Source: an uncultured Bacteroidales bacterium (GTDB lineage Bacteria; Bacteroidota; Bacteroidia; Bacteroidales; Paludibacteraceae). From it: a stretch of 64,000 nt of DNA. The DNA is taken from positions 1 through 64,000 of the forward strand of contig CAMHSB010000004.1 in NCBI GenBank assembly GCA_946187695.1, given 5' to 3'. Below are positions 17,537 to 26,902 of the stretch, in pieces. The notes below the pieces were generated by a model. That model did no database searches. It saw only the letters and a program-made list of their open reading frames with translations, and was not told where the DNA came from. The translations under genes and the position numbers were made by a program. Every line of letters begins with the position of its first letter. Position 1 is the first letter of the stretch.

Positions 17537-18439
17537 ATGAGCCATCCCCTCCGCGTGTGGACACCGGACGATGCGGATTATCCGTACCGTTTGAAACAGT
17601 GCCCGGATAAGCCGAATCCGCTCTACGTAAGGGGGAATGTGCCTCCTGAGGGCGAGCATGTGGTGGCTATCGTGGGTACACGGCGACCGACCGAACGCGG
17701 GAAGGAATTAACCGAGACGCTTGTGCGCGAGTTGCACGAGCGTCTCGATCATGTTATTATTGTCTCCGGTGGGGCGTACGGAATCGACATCGCGGCGCAT
17801 CGCGCGGCCTTGAAATACGGCGTGCCGACCATCATGGTGCTGGCGCATGGGCTGGACCGGATATACCCCTCGCAGCATCGGCCCGAAGCCGAGGCAGCGA
17901 TGGAGAACGGAGGCTTGATGTCCGAGTACGATTTGGGTACCGAACCTTTTGGTCCCAATTTTCTGCAACGCAACCGCATCATTGCCGGCCTGGCGGATGC
18001 AGTAGTGATCGTGGAGAGCCGCGAGAAAGGCGGCAGCCTGAATACCGCACGTCGGGCCTTTGAATACGACAGGGCCTTGTTCGCTTTCCCCGGACGACCG
18101 AACGATGTCTCTTCGCGCGGTTGCAACGACTTGATCCGCAGGGGCTATGCCCAACTGATAGACAGCGCGGATGACCTGATCCGGGCGATGGGATGGAAGA
18201 CGAAGCAGGAGAAACTCGGCGGCGTGCAGACGAGTCTGATCGGCTTGATGGATAACCTCAGTGATACGCAGCAGTTGCTGCTGACGAAACTGGAAACGGC
18301 GGAGGAAGGCCTGCATATCAATGTGCTCGTGCAGGAGACCGGAAAAGACTACGGCGAAGTGTCCTCCGAGCTGACAATGTTGGAGTTAGACGGCCTGGTA
18401 CGGTCCCTTCCGGGCGGAATTTATCGTTTTGTGCGATAA
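17537..18439 (+). CDS. dprA: DNA-processing protein DprA
   Basis: VAIVGTRRPTERGKELTE, SGGAYGIDIAAHRAAL, FLQRNRIIAGLADAVVIVESREKGGSLNTAR motifs. Confidence 0.92.
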   Translation: MSHPLRVWTPDDADYPYRLKQCPDKPNPLYVRGNVPPEGEHVVAIVGTRRPTERGKELTETLVRELHERLDHVIIVSGGAYGIDIAAHRAALKYGVPTIMVLAHGLDRIYPSQHRPEAEAAMENGGLMSEYDLGTEPFGPNFLQRNRIIAGLADAVVIVESREKGGSLNTARRAFEYDRALFAFPGRPNDVSSRGCNDLIRRGYAQLIDSADDLIRAMGWKTKQEKLGGVQTSLIGLMDNLSDTQQLLLTKLETAEEGLHINVLVQETGKDYGEVSSELTMLELDGLVRSLPGGIYRFVR

Positions 18440-18454
18440 AAAAACATTTTATGC

Positions 18455-18485
18455 TTGCATATTTCAAAAAAAAGCAGTAAATTTG
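18455..18485 (+). promoter_or_regulatory. Promoter TTG-N20-TAAATTTG
   Basis: Upstream of 54-aa membrane protein/parC. Confidence 0.78.
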
Positions 18486-18513
18486 CAGCGCAAATTAATT
18501 ATCGACTAAGAAA

Positions 18514-18678
18514 ATGAGTAATGTAAGGAAGTATTTTGGAGTAATCCTCCTTCTTTTGGGTTTTATCTGCCTGACGATATACAAGTGGGCATTGCAGGAT
18601 AACGTATTGTTAGTGGTAGCGATGCTTCTGGAGTTAGCAGGTATTATCGTATATATTCGAATCAACAAGAAAGGCTAA
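18514..18678 (+). CDS. 54-aa two-TM small membrane protein (not in ORF track)
   Basis: MSNVRKYFGVILLLLGFICLTIYKWALQDNVLLVVAMLLELAGIIVYIRINKKG; promoter at 18455-18485. Confidence 0.65.
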   Translation: MSNVRKYFGVILLLLGFICLTIYKWALQDNVLLVVAMLLELAGIIVYIRINKKG

Positions 18679-18684
18679 TCACGG

Positions 18685-21321
18685 ATGGCTTCCCAGGGAG
18701 GTTTCAATGATGCTGTGAAGTATCATCTTACCGGCATGTACCAGGATTGGTTCCTGGACTATGCTTCGTATGTGATATTGGAACGTGCTGTGCCGGCTAT
18801 AGAGGATGGACTCAAGCCTGTACAACGTCGTATATTGCATGCGATGAAGACGGTGGATGACGGCAAGTACAACAAGGTGGCGAACATCGTCGGTCAGACG
18901 ATGCAGTACCACCCGCACGGCGATGCGTCTATTGGTGACGCACTCGTGCAGTTGGGCCAGAAAGATCTGCTCATTGATTGCCAGGGAAACTGGGGAAACA
19001 TCCTGACCGGTGACGGCGCTGCCGCTCCGCGTTATATTGAGGCGCGCTTGAGTAAGTTTGCCTTGGAAACGGTGTTCAACGCCAAGACCACCGAGTGGAT
19101 GAAATCCTATGACGGCCGTAAGAACGAGCCGATTCATCTGCCGGTGAAATTCCCCTTGCTGCTCGCGCAAGGCGTGGAGGGTATTGCGGTCGGTCTGAAC
19201 TCTAAGATCCTACCCCATAACTTCAACGAGCTGTGCGATGCCTCGCTGGCCTATCTGCGCGGCGAGGAGTTCCAACTCTATCCGGATTTCCCGACGGGTG
19301 GCGTGATCGACGTTACGAAATACAACGACGGCGAGCGCGGCGGATCGGTCAAGATCCGTGCACGTATCACCAAAGCTGATGACAACAAGACACTGATTAT
19401 CACCGAGATCCCGTACGGCACCACGACCAGTAAGATCATCGAGACCATCCTCAAAGCCAACCAGAAAGGCAAGATCAAGATCAAGAAGATCGATGACTTC
19501 ACCGCCGATCAGGCACGTATCGTCGTGCAACTGGCTCCGGGTTCGTCGTCCGACAAGGCCATCGACGCCCTCTATGCCTTTACGGACTGCGAGGTCAATA
19601 TCAGCCCGAACTGCTGCGTGGTGGAGAACAAGAAACCGATCTTTACCAACGTAAGCAACCTGCTCAAACTGTCCTGCGACAACACGAAGGCACTCCTTAA
19701 GTGGGAGCTCGAGATCGAGAAGGGCGAGCTGGAGGAGAAATATTTCTACACCTCCTTGGAAAAAATCTTCATCGAGAACCGTATCTATAAGGAGAAAGGC
19801 TATGAGGACGCACCGAACAAAGAGAAACTGATCGAGTTCGTGGATAACGCCCTCACGCCGTTCAAAGCACAACTGATCCGCGAGGTGCGCACCGAAGATA
19901 TCGAGCGCTTGTTCGAGATCAAGATGCTGCGTATCACCAAGTTCGATAGCAAGAAAGCGGATGAGTTGATGAAGGATCTGGAGAAGAAGATCAAGGCTTG
20001 CATCAAGAACCTCAACCACCTCACGGACTATACGATTGCGTGGTTCGAGATGCTCAAATCCAAATACGGCGAGGCGTATCCGCGTCGGACAGAGGTGCGT
20101 AACTTCGGCGCGATCAACGTGAAGGCCGTCGTAGAAAACAACGAGAAACTGTATATCAACCGCGAAGAAGGCTTCGTGGGCACGGGCCTCAAGAAAGACG
20201 AGTTCCTCTTCAACTGCTCGGATATCGACGATATCATCGTCTTCCATAAGGACGGTAAATACAAGGTGATGAAGGTGGCGGAGAAATTGTTCGTCGGTAC
20301 CGACATCCTGCATATCGCCGTCTTCCAGCGCGGCGACGAGCGTACGGTCTATAATGTCGTTTATCGTGACGGCAAGAAAGGCACGTACTTCATGAAGCGC
20401 TTCAATGTCACGGGGGTAGCGAAAGACAAGGAATACGACCTCACGCAAGGTAAACCCGGATCGAAGATCGTCTATTTCACGGCCAACCCGAACGGTGAGG
20501 CGGAGGTGATTCGTGTGACGCTCAAACCGCAGTTGCACCTCAAGAAACTGGAGGTCTGCAAGGACTTGAGCGAACTGGCGGTCAAGTCCCGTACGGCGCG
20601 AGGCAATGTGCTCACAAAATTCGAAGTCAAGTCCATCACCCTCAAGCATAAAGGTCACTCGACCCTCGGCGGACGTAAGGTATGGTTCGATGCCGATGTG
20701 CTGCGCGTCAACTACGATGAGCACGGCATGTATCTGGGTGAGTTCTACGACGAGGATCGAATCCTTGTACTGACCACCGACGGAACGTATTACATCACCA
20801 ATTTTGACCTCACTGCGCATTTCGAAGACAACATCCTCCGCATTGAGAAATGGGATCCGGAGAAAGTATGGAGCCTCATCCAGTGGAACGGAGAACTGAA
20901 ATATTACTACGGTAAACGCTTCAAGTTGGACGACGCGCAAGCGAAAGTACAATCCTTCTTGGGCGAAGATGCCGACTCCCGCATAGCAGTGCTGTCCGAT
21001 CGGGAAGAGGCTACATTCCGCATTACTTTTGCCGATGAGAACAAGCCGGCGTTAGAGATCCTGATGGCGGAGTTTATTGACGAGAAGTCTGCGAAAGCGA
21101 AAGGTAAACGCGTAACAACCCTGGAGGTGGCGAAGATAGAAGATGTTACTCCCGAACCGGAGCCCGAAGCTGAGGTGTCTCCCGGTGAGACGGAGGAAAA
21201 ACCTGTCGAGATACCGGAATCCCGCGATACCGAGACACCGGAAGAACCCGAAGCCATCGAAGTGGAAGGCGTTAAGATGACGTTTGAGAAACCACAGGAT
21301 ACCCAACTCGATTTATTCTAA
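18685..21321 (+). CDS. parC: Topoisomerase IV subunit A (ParC/GyrA family)
   Basis: ERAVPAIEDGLKPVQRRILHAM, YHPHGDASIGDALVQLGQKDLLIDCQGNWGN. Confidence 0.9.
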   Translation: MASQGGFNDAVKYHLTGMYQDWFLDYASYVILERAVPAIEDGLKPVQRRILHAMKTVDDGKYNKVANIVGQTMQYHPHGDASIGDALVQLGQKDLLIDCQGNWGNILTGDGAAAPRYIEARLSKFALETVFNAKTTEWMKSYDGRKNEPIHLPVKFPLLLAQGVEGIAVGLNSKILPHNFNELCDASLAYLRGEEFQLYPDFPTGGVIDVTKYNDGERGGSVKIRARITKADDNKTLIITEIPYGTTTSKIIETILKANQKGKIKIKKIDDFTADQARIVVQLAPGSSSDKAIDALYAFTDCEVNISPNCCVVENKKPIFTNVSNLLKLSCDNTKALLKWELEIEKGELEEKYFYTSLEKIFIENRIYKEKGYEDAPNKEKLIEFVDNALTPFKAQLIREVRTEDIERLFEIKMLRITKFDSKKADELMKDLEKKIKACIKNLNHLTDYTIAWFEMLKSKYGEAYPRRTEVRNFGAINVKAVVENNEKLYINREEGFVGTGLKKDEFLFNCSDIDDIIVFHKDGKYKVMKVAEKLFVGTDILHIAVFQRGDERTVYNVVYRDGKKGTYFMKRFNVTGVAKDKEYDLTQGKPGSKIVYFTANPNGEAEVIRVTLKPQLHLKKLEVCKDLSELAVKSRTARGNVLTKFEVKSITLKHKGHSTLGGRKVWFDADVLRVNYDEHGMYLGEFYDEDRILVLTTDGTYYITNFDLTAHFEDNILRIEKWDPEKVWSLIQWNGELKYYYGKRFKLDDAQAKVQSFLGEDADSRIAVLSDREEATFRITFADENKPALEILMAEFIDEKSAKAKGKRVTTLEVAKIEDVTPEPEPEAEVSPGETEEKPVEIPESRDTETPEEPEAIEVEGVKMTFEKPQDTQLDLF

Positions 21322-21884
21322 TGGAGATTATTCTTGGAAGTCAGAGCCCTCGGAGGCGTGAGTTAATGGCAGGTTTAGACCTGCCGTTTACGGCTATTAC
21401 TATTGATGCCGACGAGCATTATCCCGCGGACTTGAAAGGCGGGGATATTCCTTATTATATCTCGCGCGCGAAAGCGCGTGCGTACGAGGCGCAACTGAAA
21501 GATGGCCAACTGCTGATCACGGCCGATACGATTGTCTGGTTAGAGGGGCGCATGCTCGGTAAACCCAAAGATGAGGCGGAGGCAGTAGCGATGCTGCAGG
21601 CGTTGCGAAACAAGACCCATCAGGTCTATACAGCCGTTACGTTTGCCCGCAAAGGACAGGATCTGGTGACCATCGTGGATGAGACGGATGTGACCTTCGG
21701 CGACCTGACGGACGAGGAGATTGCGCATTATGTACAAAAATACCGGCCCTTGGATAAGGCCGGCGCTTATGGTGTACAGGAGTGGATCGGATATGTTGCC
21801 TGTACCGAGATGCGGGGTTCGTATTTCAACGTGATGGGATTCCCCGTTCACCAAGTTTACAAGGTTCTCAAGCAGATGCTGTAA
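21321..21884 (+). CDS. maf: Maf family nucleotide pyrophosphatase
   Basis: IILGSQSPRRRELMAGL start and ITADTIVWLEGRMLGKPKD. Confidence 0.92.
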   Translation: MEIILGSQSPRRRELMAGLDLPFTAITIDADEHYPADLKGGDIPYYISRAKARAYEAQLKDGQLLITADTIVWLEGRMLGKPKDEAEAVAMLQALRNKTHQVYTAVTFARKGQDLVTIVDETDVTFGDLTDEEIAHYVQKYRPLDKAGAYGVQEWIGYVACTEMRGSYFNVMGFPVHQVYKVLKQML

Positions 21885-22813
21885 AGCATGCCGAGCAGCA
21901 TCGTGAACTTAACCAGTTGCTGGCAGTTCTTGTAATCCGACGGTATCTTCGCTGCCCACAATAATCCCAATACACCCAACAGCGGTGTTACTATTCCCAA
22001 TACGATATAGCGCGTGCTGAGGCTGTCCCATCCGATCGGGAAGGGGAGTATACGGTACCATAGATGCCCGATGACAGCGAGGGTGAAGACGATTAGACCG
22101 GTGACAAAAATCTTGGTCCACGTCTCTCCCCATACTACCGGCATCGAATGGCACTCCAGTTCGCGGTCGCCCATCTGGTCCTGCATGTCTTTGACGATCT
22201 CCCGTATCCACGTCAACAAGAAAGCAAAGAGTGCGAATCCGCCGATCCATGCATACAGATCATGCTCGAGCGGGGTGTAGGGCAGGATAGCGGCATAGAG
22301 CAACTTGAGTTGCGCTACGTTCGCCATCGCCACCAGCATTGGTGTCAAGCCGGCAAGCAGGGCGATGATGAGGTTGCCGATCATAAAGAGCCGTTTGTAA
22401 CTGGACGAATAGAACCAGAGCAAACCGGGCACAATAACAAAGAGAATACCGAGCGTCAGGCTGCGCAACAGGATGGCCGCCATTAGACCGCAAACGATGC
22501 CGATACCGCTCAACCAAAGGCTGAGGCGCATGGCGGCGGGTTTGGTGATCGTGCGGGTGACAATCACCTCGTCGGGACGGTTGATACGGTCTATCTTGAC
22601 GTCGAAATAGTCATTGATGACGTACCCGCCGGCAGCGATAAAAACGGTTGCCAACAGGATGAGCAACAGCACGTACCAGGGCAACTGCTCGCCAAAGGCG
22701 AGTTTGTTCAGGATCGGCACGGCGACCCATTTCTCCATCAGCCAAATAAGCGCCGCGAGGAAGAGCAGATTGCTCCACCTCACGAGACGCATTATGTCTT
22801 TGAAAAATTCCAT
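21857..22813 (-). CDS. UbiA family prenyltransferase
   Basis: NDYFDVKIDRINRPDEVIVTRTI motif, polytopic; overlaps the 3' end of maf convergently by 28 nt. Confidence 0.88.
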   Translation of the reverse strand: MEFFKDIMRLVRWSNLLFLAALIWLMEKWVAVPILNKLAFGEQLPWYVLLLILLATVFIAAGGYVINDYFDVKIDRINRPDEVIVTRTITKPAAMRLSLWLSGIGIVCGLMAAILLRSLTLGILFVIVPGLLWFYSSSYKRLFMIGNLIIALLAGLTPMLVAMANVAQLKLLYAAILPYTPLEHDLYAWIGGFALFAFLLTWIREIVKDMQDQMGDRELECHSMPVVWGETWTKIFVTGLIVFTLAVIGHLWYRILPFPIGWDSLSTRYIVLGIVTPLLGVLGLLWAAKIPSDYKNCQQLVKFTMLLGMLYSICLRTL

Positions 22814-24454
22814 TTACTTAATTTTTAGAACCACGCCTTTCCATGCGGGCAGCACGATGTCGAAGATGTTATCGGGCGTAAAAGAGATGGCGCTCTTGCC
22901 GCCGCGGAGCAAGTCTGTTGCGGTAGCTTTAGGCTTCTCTTCGAGTCCCAGATAGACGAACGCATCGTTGGGGATGCGCACTTTGATGCGCTCTTCGCGG
23001 TCATGGAAATTGACGATCACAAGCAGGGTCTCGCCCTTGATGTGGCGCAAGAAAGCATAGTGCTGTGCTCTATCGAATCCTTCGCCCTGGGCATAGGCAA
23101 TATCGTACATCATGCCACGTTGAATGGCTTTGTTATCCCGCGTGAGGGTCAACAGACGCTGGTAGAACGCACGTAACTCGCGCTGCTCTTCGCTCAGTTT
23201 AGCGCCATCGAATTTCCCTTTGTTCGCCCAAGCTTGGAGGCTCTTGATACCCCAGTAATCGAAGATGGTTGAGCGACCATCGATGCCGGAGAAACCTTCG
23301 AGGTCCATGCCCCGTTCGCCCAGTTCCTGACCGGAATAGATCATCACCGGACATTGGTTCAGCGTAGCCGCCACGATCATAGCGGGTTCGGCACAACGAC
23401 CGGAACCGCAGAAGAAACCACTGGCAATACGTTGCTCGTCATGGTTCTCGAGGAAATAGAGCATGTGTTGGAGGCGCGCATCGCCGTGTTGCATCCATTG
23501 GTTGGTGATGCCGTAAGCAGGCCATCCCTTACTCGTTACCCCACGCAGATAATCGTACATACCGACTTTGTCGTAGAGGTAATCGAAACCGGCGGAAAGG
23601 TAAGCGTCGTATCGGTTGGGATCGTAGCATTCGCCGATGAAGAGGAATTTCTTGTATTTCTTTTTCACCTGCGCGATGGCCCATGCGAAGAACTCTACAG
23701 GCACCATCTCTGCCATATCTACCCGTACGCCGTCAATGCCTTTGGAGGCCCAGAAGAGCAGGATATCGCGCATCTTGACCCAGGTGGACGGGATGGGGAA
23801 GAACTGTTTCTCGCCGCCGCCCTGATAGAAGACACCGTAATTGAGTTTGACGGTCTCATACCAATCGTTCTCGGAGGGGTGCGAGGTGAAGCAATCGTTA
23901 CCGGTGACCTTCGCGGGATACTCCTCATAGCCCATTAGGTCCTTGTCCATCGTGAAACGCTGACCGGGGATGTAGTAGAAATTATTGAGCGGAGAGAAGG
24001 CCCACTCGGGGTGGTCGTTCTCGCCCAGGTCTTCCACACCCGCGGGCTTGCACACACTCTTGTACTGCCGCGCTACATGGTTGGGCACGAAGTCGATGAA
24101 GACACCCAGCCCTGCATCGTGGGTGCGTTGAACGAGCGCTTCGAACTCCTGCATACGCTTGGCTTCGTTCTTTGCCAGATCGGGATCGACATCGTAGTAG
24201 TCGGTGATGGCATAAGGTGAGCCGGCTTTGCCTTTGGTGATGGCGGGGGTGTTATATTGGGCGGTTGCGTGACGAATAATGCCGGTATACCAAACGTGCG
24301 TAACACCCAGGTCCGCAATAGCCTGGAGTGCTCGCTCGTTGATATCGACAAATCGACCGCATCCGTTCTCTTCCTTGGTGCCGTTATGTTTGCGCGTCTC
24401 GTTGTAGTTCGCGAAATAACGCGGGAAGAGTTGGTAAATAATCGGTTTGTTCAT
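22814..24454 (-). CDS. Alpha-amylase family glycoside hydrolase (GH13-like)
   Basis: GVFIDFVPNHVAR, GIDGVRVDMAEMVP, FIGECYDPNRYDAYL, FLENHDEQRIAS. Confidence 0.9.
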   Translation of the reverse strand: MNKPIIYQLFPRYFANYNETRKHNGTKEENGCGRFVDINERALQAIADLGVTHVWYTGIIRHATAQYNTPAITKGKAGSPYAITDYYDVDPDLAKNEAKRMQEFEALVQRTHDAGLGVFIDFVPNHVARQYKSVCKPAGVEDLGENDHPEWAFSPLNNFYYIPGQRFTMDKDLMGYEEYPAKVTGNDCFTSHPSENDWYETVKLNYGVFYQGGGEKQFFPIPSTWVKMRDILLFWASKGIDGVRVDMAEMVPVEFFAWAIAQVKKKYKKFLFIGECYDPNRYDAYLSAGFDYLYDKVGMYDYLRGVTSKGWPAYGITNQWMQHGDARLQHMLYFLENHDEQRIASGFFCGSGRCAEPAMIVAATLNQCPVMIYSGQELGERGMDLEGFSGIDGRSTIFDYWGIKSLQAWANKGKFDGAKLSEEQRELRAFYQRLLTLTRDNKAIQRGMMYDIAYAQGEGFDRAQHYAFLRHIKGETLLVIVNFHDREERIKVRIPNDAFVYLGLEEKPKATATDLLRGGKSAISFTPDNIFDIVLPAWKGVVLKIK

Positions 24455-24492
24455 TCTGTTTTTCAGATCTCTTGGTTAAGTAGTCAGTGTTT

Positions 24493-25683
24493 TTATACCA
24501 ATGCAGCGGTATCGGATGCGATCATCAACTCTTCGTCGGTCGGGATGAGGCAAACGGTTACTTTCGAACCCGGTTTGGAGATGATACGCTCTTCGCCACG
24601 TACGTTGTTGGCTTGCTCGTCCAGCTCGATACCGAGGAAGCTCAGACCCTTCATGATCTCTGCGCGGATATACGGATCGTTCTCGCCAATGCCGGCGGTG
24701 AAGACGAGGATGTCAATACCGTTCATAGCTGCGGCATATGCACCGATATATTTCTTTACGCGATAGATGAACATCTTGCGCGCCAGGTCGGCACGTTTGT
24801 TACCTTCCTTGATGGCCGCCTCGATATCGCGGCAATCACTCGATACACCCGATACGCCGAGCAGACCGGATTTCTTGTTCACCAGGTTGTTGAACGCTGC
24901 GGTGTCGAGATGCTCCTTATCCATGATGAAGGTTGCTGCACCGAGGTCGAGGTCGCCGGAACGGGTACCCATTACCAGACCTTCAACCGGAGTCAGACCC
25001 ATCGAGGTATCTACACTCTTGCCGTCCATAACAGCCGTACAGCTGCCGCCGCCGCCGATGTGGGCGGTAACGATCTTCTTGCCCTTCAGATCCACACCGA
25101 GGAACTCGCATACGCGTGCCGATACATAGCGGTGGCTGGTGCCGTGGAAACCGTAACGACGGATCGCGTATTTTTCATATAACTCATAAGGAAGCGCGTA
25201 CATGTACGCGTAATCAGGCATCGTCTGATGGAAAGCGGTGTCGAACACAGCTACCTGCGGAACGCCCGGGAGGATCTTCTCAATAGCATCGATACCCTTC
25301 AGGTTAGCAGGGTTGTGTAGCGGAGCCAACTCAACGCACTTAATGATCATCTCTTTCACCTCAGGGGTGATCAATACCGACTTGTTGAATTTCTCACCGC
25401 CATGGACAACGCGGTGACCAACGGCGTTGATTTCTTTGAGGTCCTTGATGCAACCGATCTCCGGGTCCACCAGTTTCTCAAGAATAAGCTCGATACCTAC
25501 GGTATGTTCCGGCATCGATTTCTCGAACTTCACTTTCTCGCCGTTCGGCAGTTTGACCAAAAGGAAAGAGTCGGGCAGACCGATCTTCTCGATACCGCCT
25601 TGTGCCATTACAGACTTGCTCTCCATCTCAAAGAGCTTGTATTTGATACTGCTACTTCCGCAGTTCAATACTAATATCTTCAT
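24493..25683 (-). CDS. ackA: Acetate kinase
   Basis: MKILVLNCGSSSIKYKLFEM; GHRVVHGGEKF; FDTAFHQTMPDYAY. Confidence 0.97.
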   Translation of the reverse strand: MKILVLNCGSSSIKYKLFEMESKSVMAQGGIEKIGLPDSFLLVKLPNGEKVKFEKSMPEHTVGIELILEKLVDPEIGCIKDLKEINAVGHRVVHGGEKFNKSVLITPEVKEMIIKCVELAPLHNPANLKGIDAIEKILPGVPQVAVFDTAFHQTMPDYAYMYALPYELYEKYAIRRYGFHGTSHRYVSARVCEFLGVDLKGKKIVTAHIGGGGSCTAVMDGKSVDTSMGLTPVEGLVMGTRSGDLDLGAATFIMDKEHLDTAAFNNLVNKKSGLLGVSGVSSDCRDIEAAIKEGNKRADLARKMFIYRVKKYIGAYAAAMNGIDILVFTAGIGENDPYIRAEIMKGLSFLGIELDEQANNVRGEERIISKPGSKVTVCLIPTDEELMIASDTAALV

Positions 25684-25745
25684 AAATGTCTAAATGCTTT
25701 AAATGATTCAATAAATGACCAAATGGTAAATGCCCAAATGGTAAA
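25684..25745 (-). repeat. Degenerate microrepeat spacer between pta and ackA
   Basis: AAATG occurs seven times in 62 nt, spaced mostly 7-8 nt. Confidence 0.75.
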
Positions 25746-26744
25746 TTACTTTATCGCTTGGTTGGCTGTGATTACTACCATTTGCACGATGTCTTGTACC
25801 TTGCATCCGCGGCTCAGGTCGTTCACCGGAGCGGCGATACCTTGAAGGATCGGACCTACGGCATCTGCGCCGCTGAAACGCTCTACAAGCTTGTAACCGA
25901 TGTTACCTGCTTGGAGATCCGGGAAAACGAGCACGTTCGCTTTGCCGGCTACCGGACTACCCGGAGCCTTGGTCTTTGCAACGCTCTCTACCAATGCCGC
26001 ATCGGCCTGGAGTTCACCGTCCAACTGCAGCTCCGGAGCCATCTCTTTCGCCAGCTTGGTGGCCTCTGCTACCTTGTCTACCAGTTCGTGTTTGGCACTG
26101 CCCTTGGTCGAGAAGGAGAGCATCGCTACGCGCGGCTCGATACCGGCAATAGCGCGTGCTGTCTCGGCGGTGGAGATAGCGATCTCAGCGAGTTGCTTAG
26201 CGTCCGGGTTGGGGTTCACGGCGCAGTCTGCAAACAGCAGGAAACCGTTCTCACCGAGGTGCTTGGCCGGCGTGAACATAAGGAACGCACCGCTGACGAT
26301 TGAGCATCCGGGTTTGGTCTTCAGTATCTGGAAAGCCGGACGAATGGTGTCAGCCGTCGTACCACGTGCACCTGCCAACTCGCCGTCTGCATCGCCTGCC
26401 TTGATCATCAGGCATCCGAGGTAGAGCGGGTCTTGCGCCTTCTTGGCGGCTTCCTCTTCGGTCATACCCTTCGCTTTGCGAAGCTCAAAGAGCAGGTTGG
26501 CATACTCGGGCATCTTCGGATCGTGGATCGGATCAACGATCTTAGCCTCCTTGATGTACTCATAACCATTCTCGGCTGCCATGGAACGGATCTTGTCCGG
26601 GTCACCAATCAAAATAAGCTGCGCAATCTTGTCTTTGAGCAAGAGGTTAGCAGCTTCCAGGGTACGCGGTTCATCGCCTTCCGGCAATACAATGCGCTGC
26701 GGGTTTGCCTTCGCACGCGCGATCATTTGTTGTAAAATGTCCAT
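25746..26744 (-). CDS. pta: Phosphate acetyltransferase
   Basis: RIVLPEGDEPRTLEAA; KAPGSPVAGKANVLVFPDLQAGNIGYKLVERFSGADAVGPILQG. Confidence 0.95.
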   Translation of the reverse strand: MDILQQMIARAKANPQRIVLPEGDEPRTLEAANLLLKDKIAQLILIGDPDKIRSMAAENGYEYIKEAKIVDPIHDPKMPEYANLLFELRKAKGMTEEEAAKKAQDPLYLGCLMIKAGDADGELAGARGTTADTIRPAFQILKTKPGCSIVSGAFLMFTPAKHLGENGFLLFADCAVNPNPDAKQLAEIAISTAETARAIAGIEPRVAMLSFSTKGSAKHELVDKVAEATKLAKEMAPELQLDGELQADAALVESVAKTKAPGSPVAGKANVLVFPDLQAGNIGYKLVERFSGADAVGPILQGIAAPVNDLSRGCKVQDIVQMVVITANQAIK

Positions 26745-26783
26745 ACTATATTAGAATTTAATTATGTGCTTTCAAATCGGGTA

Positions 26784-26814
26784 CAAAGATACAAAATAAT
26801 TTCCATATATGCAA
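26784..26814 (-). promoter_or_regulatory. Promoter TTG-N20-TATCTTTG
   Basis: Upstream of pta. Confidence 0.78.
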
Positions 26815-26851
26815 CAGATAGAATAAAAAAGATATTTTTTTTCAAAAAAAT

Positions 26852-26882
26852 TTGGCTATATCAAAAAAAAGTAGTATCTTTG
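26852..26882 (+). promoter_or_regulatory. Promoter TTG-N20-TATCTTTG
   Basis: Upstream of the OmpA family gene. Confidence 0.78.
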
Positions 26883-26902
26883 CACGCTGATTTTTTGAGA
26901 AT

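Noticed and set aside
19210-20952. 580-aa minus-strand ORF
   Set aside because: Shadow ORF antisense to parC; no recognisable domain, and parC is unmistakable.
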